DNA of 64,000 bases from Ephydatia muelleri. Lineage: Eukaryota; Porifera; Demospongiae; Spongillida; Spongillidae. The stretch is from contig JABACO010000008.1 in NCBI GenBank assembly GCA_013339895.1, forward strand, positions 3,737,490-3,801,489, written 5' to 3'. Both the position numbers and the translations under genes were made by a program. Positions 36,436 through 48,763 of this stretch are shown piece after piece. Each line of letters begins with the position of its first letter. Positions within the stretch are counted from its first letter, which is position 1. The notes under the pieces were generated by a model. The model saw only the letters and a list, made by a program, of their open reading frames with translations. It made no database searches and was not told the origin of the DNA.

Positions 36436-39400
36436 TTACTGTGAAGTTTTCTGAAAATGTTCTTGCAATTTGATAGCCAGATTAGGTTGGTCAAGCTGAG
36501 TTTTCAGTTTTTCAACTATCCAAACACCAACATCGTTAACTCCATGAATTCCTACATCCTCCAGTACTTTTCTTCCTTGTTCATTGTTTAGAGTAGAGTC
36601 TGGTTCCTGGCTGAATGAATAGAAGTCTACATCACGAGAGGGAGAGTGCCCTAATCTCTCTTTGATAAACTGCAAAAAACGAAACAAATGTGAGCTATTG
36701 ACACTTACAATTCATATGTTAACCTACAGTTAGCTCACTCCTTATGTAACGTTTTCTAAGTTCCAGTTTGTCTTGGGATTTATTGTCCTGTGCCATTATC
36801 TCTGCATATAGTCGATCAGCATGGGTCAGGCACACAAGGATAGGAACTGCCTCCTTTTCTGATTCCAGTTCAGTAAGCCAACTCCTTGCAGATTGTGTGT
36901 GGATTTTCCTAAATGCCATAGTATAATACATAACACAAATGTGATGGTAAAGATAATTTGCACTACTTGCCTGTAATCGACAACAAATACGACGATTTGT
37001 GCCAATCCAAGGAGAAGTTTAGCTAGCTGAGGGATGGTCTCATCCTGATCATCCACCCCAGGAAAATCAATCACATCTAATTTCTTGACAGCACCATTGA
37101 TGCTATACATCAGTGGTATGGTTGTACGTTTCATCTGAGTAGTGCCTACAAGTGTCTTAAATACAAGCACTATAATACATACTGTGTGACAAGTGATGAA
37201 TGCAGTCTTACCTCGACACCAAAAAGTTTGTTCACTAGGTGTGATTTCCCGGAATTTGTCACTCCTATCACACCCACTGCAATATATTCTGCTAACTTTT
37301 CTCTCAACTGATGAATCATAAATGCCCACTTTAGCCATCTTGCTATGAGAGGACGATGAGGCTTTGCAACAAGACTGAGAGCATCACCTTGAAAAATGGT
37401 GTCCCACTTAGCAATGATGTTGTCCAAGTCTGTTGATAAACTGATGGATGTTTTAAGACGTTTTTCATATAATTGAACCAGCTGCTGTTCCAATGAGTAG
37501 CTAACATACTGACTATTGCAGCTAATAGTCTCCCCCATGCCTTGTAGAAGAAACTGAAGTTTGCCAGCATAACGAGCATCTTCCATTTTTAATGGAGTGT
37601 TGAATACACCCATTATGTAATTAGTGATGTCAACCATGAGTGGCTTGCCACGTAAAGAGCCTAACATTTCTTTAATGTCGCCATAATTGAGGCTAAACAG
37701 TGCCCAAACACCCAATGCAATTGGGGCCGCAGATGTTGATAATGCACTGGCGGTTTCTAGTGCAGAGGAATTTATTAATGGGATGCGAATTTGCTGCTCC
37801 ATAAAGGCACTAAGTAAGGTTGTGCAGAGATTAAGGTCTTGGCCTCTAACTTTGTTAATGGTTTGAAGCATCTCTAGATTATGAAAAGAAGAAGGACTTG
37901 GAGAACTTTGTTCACTGGACTGTTTGAGAGGAAAACCTTTGCTCTCTTCACATGCTAATTTTACTAGCTGAGAAAGCTTCTTTCGAGCATCTGATAGTAC
38001 CCTTGTAGGTGATGAAAGTACAGATTCATGATCACTTGTGGAGCTAGTTTGGTAGACTTCATTTATATTCAAACCACACATGTAGGCCAGCTTCTTCTTT
38101 TGTGCAATCTTACTACATCCATGGGCATAGATATCGTCTGCAAATTTTCTTAAGTATTCTACTACATTAGGGCATGCACTTAGAGAATCCTCATCCCTAG
38201 GAGGAATAGGAATTGTAAGATTATTTTGTACCGTAGCAGTACAAACAGGTAGCATCGGTGGCTGAGGTGTAATGATTTTGTTACTTTGGTGAGAATTGGG
38301 CCTGGCTACATCTGAGTACAAGCAACCATGTGGTTTAGGTGCCTTTCGTGATTGTTGCCTGGATGGAGGCATTGACACAGGCATAGGTATGAATGGAATA
38401 TCATATTGAAAATTGATATTGAGGCAATAATTTGGGTATGGCATAATGCTTACTTTCATTGGAAAGCATAATGAATTATGAAAGCAGATGGTCATTCTTC
38501 GTATTTGCATATCAACCTCATCAATGAATTCTTTATGACAGCCTGTAATGACACGTGTTGCTGCATACTGGGATGCTGTGATTACCATTTCAGATGGAGG
38601 AATGCTGGGCTTACGTTGTTCAAGTGCTGAAGAACACTGAAGAGCAACATCCTGGTCACCATAAGCTATTGCATAGAAGATGCTTTCTACAGGAACAACA
38701 TTAACAGCTTCTTCAAGAAACTTAATTGTTGTCTTTAACCGCTCCGAATGATTGCGTTTTGAGTTTCTGCCTGATGGCTGCTCCAGCATAGCACACAAAT
38801 ATGCCAGCTGGATTACTTCAGTAGGTGTATGCTTTGCTAGTTGTGCTTGTCTCAATGTACATGGGTATATCTGTGAAATGCAATGGAGATTAGATACAGG
38901 ACTATACAGATAGTCTGTAGTTATACCTACCTTTTTTTTCACCTCTACAACAGCTTCTATTGGTTCACAAAAATGACTATGCAGCACGATCGTAATCTTG
39001 TCACAGGTTGTAGAAATGTCACCTTTCTCACTTGGTGTATAATTGAATTGGATAGACTTTCGAGTTATATGTTCAGCAGGTGTGCTTATTTTTTGACATT
39101 CTTTTCCCTCACCTAGATGAATTTCATAGCAGAACCAGAGCTGATCCCCTAATACTACAACTGCTACCTCACTTGTACCATAGCAGTGAAATGCAACACC
39201 TTCGATTCTTGGTTTAAGGATGCCAACTTCTGGTACTTGTTGTAATATATTGGCTAGAACCATAGATGTCCTTATGCAAAAAGATTCCATATTGTGCTAA
39301 AGGATGCGGAATTTTCAATATATGCTAACATATATAAATAAATAAACATACCTGTTTGAACAAGGTGTCATTTAAGTCGTCTACAGATGATGGGCTAAAG

Positions 39401-42400
39401 TAACTCAGGTCATCAAATGTCTTATCCTTTTCAACCATTACCAGCTGCCGATCTGGTGACACAACATAGCAAGAAGCCTTCAAAAGAGGAGAACCACCAT
39501 CTTGCCTAGCAGCAACAGGAACTGCAACCCTCAGAGCATTTTGGAGGTCTTTGAGAGCCAATGTTTTAGAATCAATTACTACAGATTCAGAAGAAACCTT
39601 GAGGTTAAGGGGAAGGAGTGTATTCAGCATATGTTTTTGAATTATTTTCACCATTGCTTACACCTTCCTGTTCTTGCAGAATTCCCAGCGTCCTCAGAAA
39701 AACTGAAGCAGTGGTTTGCTGAAATGCCTGAATGATAAAGACAAAAGACTATATAATCAGTGAACACTTTATTAATGGCTGCTAGCCTGCACAGCTGTAG
39801 TTGGTGATGGGCTTGTTTCGGTTTTCTCATTACAAGAACCCAACTGTGCCTTGGTGGAGCTGGCGAACCTTAACAGGCGTGGTATCACATCAGTTTGATC
39901 AAAGATCAAATGAATAGATTCCCGGAATTCATGAGATGTGTTAATAATATCTTCAACAAGTGGAATACCAATAAGGGGCTGTCCGAAGGTGATACAAATA
40001 ACTCTATGTTTAAACTCTTCTGGGCTAATAACACTGGAGTTCCATATGCTTGCAGCCACAAAACAAGCCAGCATTCCACCGAAGGAGAATCCTTTGGGAA
40101 AATACACAACTCGGTGAAATTACTTACACTGTTTATACACACAGCTAGCAATACCTGTCAGCACGATTTCCCACTGATCCTTCAGCTTTTCCACAAAGAA
40201 TCGAACTGGGATTTGGTTCATTTGTTTGTGAATACCTTCAAATAAATTATAATGCATTTTATTCAGAGCAAATATGGGATAAACTAACCTTCTTCGAATG
40301 TACATTTCTGACTCCATTTAGATATTTTGGGTTCACTGTTGAATGCTACATAAATCAATTTTCGATCTCTTTGACGAGCTATTAAATACTGATGAGCATT
40401 TGCTGTGACAGTCATTGATGCCTCTGTAAGCAGGTGCCCTATCTTAAGAGATTCAAAATATTGCCTGCATGTTGTTCTCTCACAAGTAGTGATAGCGTTG
40501 CAACAAATTATAGCATGGTAGAGTATTTCATCAGAGAAGAGTGATGGACATTTCTTTGGAGGAGATGGTATGTCTGGGCACAGACCAACTACTTGAGGTG
40601 CAGTAGGCATTTTATATACAGCATCCACCTGTTGTACTGCCCAAGAAGTGAGGTCGATGGGAACAAGCATTTCTTGATGGCATAAACTGTATATGTGTTG
40701 GTTAATAATTGCTTCAGGTACTCCACTGTGGAAGGCATTGTCAATGTAATTACTGATAACAGACCTAATGCAGCCCAACATGTTGTCTTTACTTTGTCCC
40801 TTCATTTTAGGAAGTTCTTTAACGAATATTGTCAAACTAGTTTTTAAGTCAACAAATTCTGTCCTTTCCTCAGACTTCAATTCCGATTTTATTGCAAGAG
40901 ACATCATCTGAGATGTAGTATCTTTTGCCAACTTATCACTCTTGATATAATCTGACAATTCAAAAAAATCCGTATGATACAAATTTAAGCCATATCTCAA
41001 TAATATCTACAGATACGTACATGATGCGTGGCTTTTACAAACATACATTGGAGAGAAACCATATGATTGTGTTCTTAGCAGAATAAAGGGGAGGAGGGCA
41101 CATCTTCATGCAGGAGTAAGGAAGGGTACGTACAATAAATGCTATAAGAATGAATTCAACAGAACATGATCAGGATAGTCACCTCTTCTTTGTTGCAATT
41201 ACATGTAATTAGATCACTTAAGAAAGCCCAATAATAAAGAACATTAGCAACAGGCAGATGACACTATATAAGTTGTGGCACAAACAACAGGCAGATGACA
41301 CTATAAGTTGTGGGTGCATATAAACTAATGATCAAGTATGGATAATAACATATATGCATTTGTGGTTTTCACAGTAACCTAGGTTAAATGTACAGTAGTC
41401 CATCTGTACATAGGATCTCTGTACATAGGTTCTCTGTACATAGGTTCTCTGATCCCCCACTTAGTTGTATCATTCAAAATTGGAAGTTGACACCCCTAAT
41501 ATGGTTTTGCCCCTCCACATGGCTTCTTGGTGACAACTAAGTCTGTGGTCATGCCTTATCAGATAAGCATGCATCCATGTGGGTTTTTCTCCATTAAACA
41601 TATAGATTATATTTCTCTGCCAAATTCCCGAGGTTTGCCACACTTGGATATGTACAGTGCAACTACCAGTCTGGCATTAGGCTTTAGAAAGTGGTCAAAC
41701 ATGATTTGGTTCCTCAGCACTATTCTACTATATACTATAGTCACGCTGGTTGAGAACTTTACTGTCAAATAGTGTAAATGCATAGATATATGTAGCTTGT
41801 CATCTTGACCATGCACCCTCCTAGTTTATGGATGCTTTGGGCATTTAATATCAAAAGACAACCTTTTTGCTTATCTGTTAAATGTGATGGACGTAGTGCA
41901 AATTCCACACTTCAACATGCATTAGATTGTAAGAAGGAGTCCTTATCATCGAGCGGCAAAATGAATTTCAGCTCAAGTTGGACTCAGGTTGTACGGGAAG
42001 CAACACTTTAAGAGGCTGTCTAACACTCATGCAGAAGGTCAGGGATTGAGGCTGATCTAGGAGTTTGGATACATCAGGTGGAAGTGTTGCAGGATATAAA
42101 TTCATTAACACAAACACTCCATCACATGTGCACCTTCACTGAACATTGGAATCAATCCTAGAATCAGCTCAATCAAAGACACTAGAAAAATAGTTGCATA
42201 AAAAGGCTGTTAAAGATCAAAGAGGTATATGTACTCCATTTGTAATGTCACTAGATGGCCGTCTGGCAGAACGCTTTAAGCGTGCAGCTAGCATAGTACA
42301 CCCAATGCTGAGATATGTGTGTTTAAACGACAGAGACTCTTATTTGTCATGGTTAGCGCATCATGCTTGTAAAGTGGAGTGGATCAAGCTTTGATGACAG

Positions 42401-43884
42401 GGCATCACTCCCTACCAATCATGCCTTAAAAAGTTTAGCACCAATGTTCATATGTGTATCTTTTATGTTACTTATTTCTTTTATTTATATAATTATTATG
42501 TTTTGTTAGTATTAAGAGTCATTGTACGGTGGGGACCATATAATGCAGTAATTGGAATGTGTATTTGTTACAAAAAAGGTTATGCTTAACTCGACTAATT
42601 CTTAGTCAAGCAACAATAACTAATTTATATGTGGTATTTACTCTATAGTAAACGAGAACTTCATATTTACTATAGCGTAACTACGAAATAAACCACATTA
42701 CACTGCATTCGACTAGTTGTAAATTCCACTAGCGATACTCACCCACTAATTTGACGTCATGTGCATGCATGTAAGGATGTTTGCGTGCACAGGATGCATT
42801 ATTTGATGTTAGGGTTTATCAGCCAAATGCTCCGGTTATCATTCCAAAAACATCGCCGCTGTGTTCAGACAACATGAGTCAGCCACAAACTAGAAGTGGA
42901 ACATGGCCATTGGTTTTCTCCACCTCAGGCAGCATGCATGGGCAGAGAGGCAACAATATTTGGCAGATATGCTGCCTATAAACAGGGTAAACCATATCCC
43001 ATTGTCATGGGTTGGCTTCGGTGTCTCCTTCATCCTACGCTCAGCCATAACATGCATACGTGGCTCACACTCCTCATTTCATCGACCTGTATGTGAGCAC
43101 AACCTGACCTCATCTGTACTGAAGGCAGGATACATGTAGATGACAACTGACCATTTCTATGTTTGTTGTTTTTATATGTGCATTTGTTGTCTATAATATT
43201 TGTATTGACCTATATATTTGTTTATTACAATGCAGAGTTTTCATTGAAGGATGCAACCTGAAAAAAAAACACACAACTACATTTCATCATGTTTTGTATG
43301 TCCGACATACACAACCCCCCTCCCAGCCCCCCCCCTCCCCCCAATCAGATCACTAATTCTTAAGTGCGGCTACGGCTCTGGTGTTGTGAGTTCGTCGACA
43401 TACTTGTACACGTGTACATAGATATTCGTAGCTTGTGTTCACGTGTTGAGAAGAGAAGAAAGAAAAGAGTAGAAAATAGCCACTCCCCTCGACCGCACCC
43501 TTATGGCCTATTCTCATTTTGAACATACAAATCGCAGACATAAGACATAACAAACCTGACATGACATGTATTGTACTTACCACGAAGAGTCTTCGATATG
43601 TCCGACGTTGTATCATTACATGCAAGTATATCGCATAACGCCACAAACAACTTCGGGTTTGCTTTTACTTTCTTTTGTACTTCACGGATAATCTTCCGCC
43701 CCTTGTCTTGAGTGGTGAGGTTGTGACTTGTAGCAGCCTCGTATACTTGTTCGTCGATCAATTCGTTCGAGAAAAGTTCATCAATGGTCGTTCCAAATGT
43801 TATGGGTTCCAGAAGCTGCACAGTGTGTTTACGAATAGCATCTGAAGCAGCTTGACCGTCGGATATTTCTCCCTGTTTCGACAT
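36436..43884 (-). CDS. CARD-like / class 3 lipase / GTPase multidomain protein
   Basis: Exon 43884-43581 (start MSKQGEISDG) encodes a six-helix death-fold, CARD-like (LLEPITFGTTIDELFSNEL, then NPKLFVALCDIL). Then 41011 or 40995 to 40289, 40235-40155 and 40091-~39800 carry a helical region and a class 3 lipase domain: IYVAF, the nucleophile elbow TGFSFGGMLA, ITFGQPLIG and the aspartate motif TDVIPRLL. Exon ~39650-39352 then 39296-38931 give a lipase C-terminal module (CYVVSPDRQLVMVEKDKTF). Exons 38870-37212, 37155-36971, 36908-36728 and 36669-36436 (TAA) hold a long helical linker and a GTPase: G1 GVTNSGKS, G3 DFPGVDD, G4 LTHAD. These junctions keep frame; one uses a GC donor (36971/36970). 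Unresolved: the CARD exon ends in phase 1 and does not join directly to the next exon, and the lipase exon runs to a stop at 39774 with an AATAAA beside it, so splitting into two or three genes is possible. The catalytic His was not located. Function is unknown; an immune role is inference. Confidence 0.65.
38871..38930 (-). other. 60-bp intron without stop codon
   Basis: GTAGGT...TTTCACAG. Its length is a multiple of 3 and the frame is open through it, so retention would add 20 residues to the lipase-GTPase protein. Called as an intron from its splice sites; expression data would decide. Confidence 0.6.
41520..42395 (+). pseudogene. Degenerate retroelement ORF fragment
   Basis: Broken plus-strand frames. 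The segment at about 41820-42010 contains RQPFCLSVKCDGRSANSTLQ and HALDCKK, which recalls the Cys/His knuckle (H-ALxCxKGG) near the C-terminus of reverse-transcriptase ORFs in many invertebrate elements. The later frame at 42194-42394 has CTPFVMSLDG. Stops and frameshifts separate the pieces. Confidence 0.5.
42780..43140 (+). pseudogene. Degenerate retroelement C-terminal fragment
   Basis: One frame gives DVRVYQPNAP and TWPLVFSTSGSM. After a frameshift near 42950 another gives RSAITCIRGSHSSFHRPVCE. This block order (VFxPxAP, LVFSxxGGM, SAIxCIRGSRS) is typical of the end of a reverse-transcriptase ORF common in sponge and cnidarian genomes, as I recall the family. Confidence 0.65.
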
Positions 43885-43969
43885 TATTCCTACCACCCGC
43901 GCCTCCTCTGTAATCAGGAAAGTTATTGTTGGGGAACAATGAATATAGCTATAAGCACCGCCCATTGAT

Positions 43970-45195
43970 CGAGGGAGTGGTGTATCTATGACAACTCCTC
44001 GTTAAATAAATTGGGTTCGTTTACAGTACGTGTAGTTTGTTGTCGTAATCGAACACAAAATGAGCAGTTTCGTGTTTGTTTGATCATAGATATTAGATAA
44101 TCTAACATGTAATATCTATAGTTCGATGTTGCAAAAACACAAAGAAGTTCTGCCGAATTTCAGTCTCCTCCTCCGTCGTGACTACGGCTTTTAACCAGTA
44201 ATTGCATTCTTTGGGCCCTTAAACGAGAAGGCCTATTATACAAACATTCTCATGAGCAAGTTGGTTTAATCGGCAGGAAACAAAGATCTAATAATCTTTT
44301 TGTTTTAAGAACCCAAAGTATCTAGAATGCATTTATGTTGATTAGCCATGACGTCAAAATAGTGACCCCAGAACTGGATCTTGAAACCCTGCAATGAAGG
44401 GCTGTTCCTTCAGAATTGTTTGTGCTCAAATTATCACTCAGCCTCACAGCATGCAAGATGCACTGCATGAGGAGAATATATTCATCTGACAATTCATACA
44501 GGTTGTTTTTCCCCCATACTGCTGCCGTCTTTGAGCTTTGTCCGACCTACTTTATATGTCTCCACTTGAATAATCTCAGGGTGTTCTTTATGCCAAGACC
44601 TACTTGTCCCAGACCTCCCATCCAATCCTAAACAAAAGGGTAGCAATGAAGATGGCAGCTCTCCTACACTGTTCAGACCTCCCATCCAATTCCACCACAA
44701 AATCCTAAAATGCCCATAACCTTCAGCAGAGAGTTAGACGTTCAAAGTGCAAACCTAATCACCACCAGGCAGGGATATCCCTGAGAAAGCATTGAAGCAA
44801 ATGCTGTAGCCAAGTTGCACATTGAAAGAGTGGCTGCAGCTTTTGCTGATACAGTAAGTTCAATGTTTTTATCTATAGGGATATACTCATGCTTAATCCT
44901 GCCACTTTTCGCTGCATGATGAATATGCGGAATTTCTGAAGGTGTGTCAAGTTTCTCAATGGGGTGCTGGAATGTCTGAATATAAAAGCTGCATGATATA
45001 TTTATGGAGCATTTGTTAATGATGTAACCGAATCTATTACTATCTATAATTATTGCAGTACTTTTACTTGTATCGAACGGCTGTAATTATTGTAGATTTG
45101 GCTAGCAGATACGTACCAGAAGTCGAGACTCCGAGAGCTTTGTCTGATCTGAGTTGCAAACTATATACTCTTTCGGACATTGTGGGCACTGTCTA
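43970..45195. other. No gene seen
   Basis: Probably contains the promoter of the CARD-lipase-GTPase gene (minus) at its left end. The ORFs at 44416-44700 have no recognisable domain. Confidence 0.5.
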
Positions 45196-45601
45196 ATGCA
45201 GCCAAGGGTTGTGCTGCTAGGTTTAATTAGTCTGCTCCTCCCAGTGAGGAGCTACATAGTGCCTGAGCGCGCGATACATACCCTTGATTCAGATACATGC
45301 AACTCCATTAGTCACTTTTTTTTCAATAACTCCTCCGTATCGGTAAGAAGATAGAATGACCATAAACTTCTGGCTACTTCCGAGATACATTCGGTAACCA
45401 ATTTACAACAAATAAAGACAAACATTATCTCTGAGGAACAGAATTAAAAAATAACAAAAACAAAGTATAAGCAATTAGAGTTCCTTATTGTTTCACTCTC
45501 TACTGTATCTTTTACAGATGCCAATAATCTTTGTGCACAGTGGATTATTTACAACGGACAGAAACAATATTCTACACACACGTAACCATAGCCACCACCA
45601 G
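45196..45601 (+). CDS. Two exons of a secreted or membrane protein (partial)
   Basis: Exon 45196-45342 starts MQPRVVLLGLISLLLPVRS, a good signal peptide, and ends at TCG|GTAAGA. Exon 45518-45601 follows TTTTACAG and ends CAG|GTATGT; both are phase 0 and give a 77-residue stretch with three N-linked glycosylation-type sites. No domain is recognised. The next exon is not found: joining to the 48711 acceptor in phase 0 hits a stop after 12 codons. It could be a separate short gene or an alternative 5' end of the Ig-FN3 receptor downstream. Confidence 0.4.
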
Positions 45602-48600
45602 GTATGTGCTAACATAACTATATGCACTCTCTGTTTCTGGCCATGCGTTGGTACAGATGTGTACCATGAGCTGATCAACTCAGCGCAAATATGCGCGCGA
45701 CTTCATTTGCAAAGCATTGATTCACATTGATCCGGTTTGGTCAGGCGATTCGGTAGTCATCGTGCCGATCGGATCGATACCGGCTATCGATCCCGGCGTG
45801 CGTGACTCTGTGGGAATTGCGTAGATACAGGCTTGTCGAGATAAGAGACACCCTAAAATGACTTATTAAAATATCGTACTCGTGCCTGCCTGATTTAGTA
45901 ACCTGTAATTTAAGTTACCGATCCGCCAATTTATAGTACTTCGGTAGCAGAATAATTTACCCCGCTTGCTTTGTTAAATTTAAATGGCAGTGAAATTAAA
46001 CGTCCTGTGTTACATGTAGTGAAGTAAGCAAAATAAATAAATGGACTTACAGTTTTGGATAGCAAAGGCGAGATGCAAGTCTGATAAACACTGTTGAGCT
46101 TCCTCGCTCCATGCCTAGTAAGACTCCACCATAAGAGGGAGGGACACCCAATAACTCCACTAATATCATTTCTGAGCACTCCAAGCTACCGCAAGTTACA
46201 AGGCGTTTCAGGATACAGTACAGCTGTTTTTGTTAGGATGCTACCACGAAACATTTAGCAAATATGTTTGAAGCGTCAAGTCATAAGCTAGTCTATTTCA
46301 TTGTAGCATTTCATCCAGCTTTTCCATGGCATAACATGTACCAGGATGTAGTCCTCTTGCTTTTTGCACTGTCCTATATCCAATTTAGAAAATGTTTTAA
46401 TTTCTTGGTCTGTCACTATTGGAACAATCCGTGTAAATACATAAAATTAGAAGGCATGAAGTATACATTCAATGAGTGGGCGGGCTGAAGATTACTGATG
46501 CTTGTACAACGTGTTAATACAAAATCATTTTTAGCAACATGGATGAGAATACGTTCACACAAAAGGAAGAAAACGTATTATGTCAGTGCATTTCTAAATC
46601 ATTTCTGATGTAAGTATCTGAATGCTGACTCACACTGTATGTGGTTCTGTTTATTACCTGGTGATGGGATATGGTTACAGATGTAAACAAAGTTTTAGAT
46701 CCTTTGGGAAATATTTTTATACACCTCAGTGTTGCAGAAATAACTGTTGACACTACTGGTGATCAGACGTGAAATGCATTTATACAGACAGTTCTGAGAA
46801 CTGTTTGTTTGCCTCACCATGGAGGGAGATTCTGTATTCTCAAAACAATTGCGGCAACATGGTATGCCCCGGTCTATCTCAACCACAACCTTTAGTACAA
46901 TATACTGCTGGAATTGTTTAACTATGGGCATTTTACATGAAAAAATTGCTCTTATTAAGCTCCATATAGAAACCATACATATGAATATGTCTTTGTGCAT
47001 ACAGCTGGCTAGTTCCATATACAGCTTAAACAAATACATGTAGTGATGTGATTGGTTGATAACGTAACTCTTGAACCATGTCAGGTTAAAAAAGCAGCAC
47101 AATGATTGAATGCACATATCTCTTATATCAGATTTAGAACAATGTCAATGAAAACAACTTGATGAATGAGTTGAATTACTGCTTTCATTTTATTCTTTCT
47201 GTTCCTCTATTAGTGCATCAATGATAATTAAATTCAATAGTATTGCATGATTAGCATACAGTGTTGGCACAAACTCTTCTATAATATGTTTTTAAAATGG
47301 AAAAGGAAGTGTGCAACCAATTTTGCAAAAATTGGGACAAACATTTTCATCACAGTGTAGAAAATATTGCACGGCAGGAAATCAGCATTTCCTATATCTC
47401 TAAGATTTACTGAAGGATGAATGTTGCATTTGTATTATCATTCATTGTATGCTAACATGATCAATTATGGTGGCTTGTGTATACAGACTAAAAACTAACT
47501 ATTTTGTTATTCAATGATCATGATGGTTTAAAAAGCATGAATTCCAGGTGTCAGAATCACATTAACAATTTCATATTCTGCTTATGATTTATTTATGAGG
47601 CTAAAGCTATTCATGTCAGCCCATCCCCACAAAATATTCAGCTATTGAATTTCACTGTATGATTTGTTGCAAGGTTCCAAGCCAATGCAAGTTGGGAAGG
47701 GGGGAGAAAGAGAAGGGAAGACACCAACTAGGTAACCCCATGCGGTTCAGACACACCCATTTTGACCAGGCCCATCAAATAATTATATAATATACTCATT
47801 TATGTGCATTAGATATACCCATTGGCATGTCATGAATTGGATGATGTTGACTGGTTTTGTCAATTCTGGAAAACTGAAAGAAATGTTTGATAACTGCAGC
47901 AGCTGCCTAAATTGTTGTATGTGCACTATTTAAACTAGTTATTACAGAATGGTTTATGTTAGTTTGTCAAACTTGCAACCTTTGAAGTTAATTCTGATAC
48001 AGCTTTGGATTGATTTAATCAGTGTGCAACATCAGAGATAATCTACATAGTATCTTATGCATCATGCAAATAAAGTGTTTGCAATGATGGTTCTGTGCAC
48101 GGCATCTAATCGATCATGTTAAAATACTATGATGGTACGAATGCAACATTTGCAATAAATCTTATGTCGTCACAGACATAGGAAGTGCTGATTTTCTTGC
48201 CATTCGATATTTTCTATGGCGTGATGAAGAAGTGTGTCCCAATATTTGGATGCAGTTAAAAATTGGTTGTGCACTTCCTATATCTATTTTATAAACATGT
48301 GACATGAGAATGTTACCTCATTATGTGCACCTAATTTGAAGTGATTTGAATGCTCCTACCTGAAGCTGTGGCAGTTTTCATGGTGCATTTGTGTATCGGA
48401 CCATAGAGATGGATGGAAACGGATCACGTGCCCGATACATTCAAATATCAGTCTCCCATCAAAATTAAATTGGATAGCACCTTGTTTTTTTGGTGGGAAA
48501 TTATTTGTATACTGCCTATTATGTTGTCAGAACTATGGTGCAGAAAGAATCTGCTTCAAAAATGTATCTCGGTCAAATAACTGGTTCTTAATCTACCTGC

Positions 48601-48763
48601 CACTAGCTGGTTAATATTTGCTTCCTCAGTAACAATGAAATAACTGTTTGTAGGTAGTCTTTTCTCACATTAACCCTTATTGAATCTCTATGTGATATCA
48701 TTATTTGCAGGAAAACATGTATACGTTACCCCCTTTACATTTCCCTTAATTTCACAGTCATTG
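45602..48763. other. AT-rich region, no gene seen
   Basis: Mostly intron or intergenic sequence. ORFs at 46264-46488 and 46695-47117 are short and without recognised motifs. I see no RNA gene. Confidence 0.5.

Larger units (their letters stand above)
41045..43450. other. Large intron with retroelement debris
   Basis: The sequence between the CARD-like exon and the next exon holds plus-strand retroelement remnants (41520-42400, 42780-43140), a duplicated 30-bp stretch (near 41250 and 41287), a 15-bp triplet repeat (41405-41450), and C-rich runs near 43315-43340. No gene of its own is visible. Confidence 0.6.

Noticed and set aside
43885..43965. Upstream start (MGGAYSYIH) for the CARD-like exon
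   Set aside because: The extension adds no conserved sequence, and the ATG at 43884 sits just before the helical domain.
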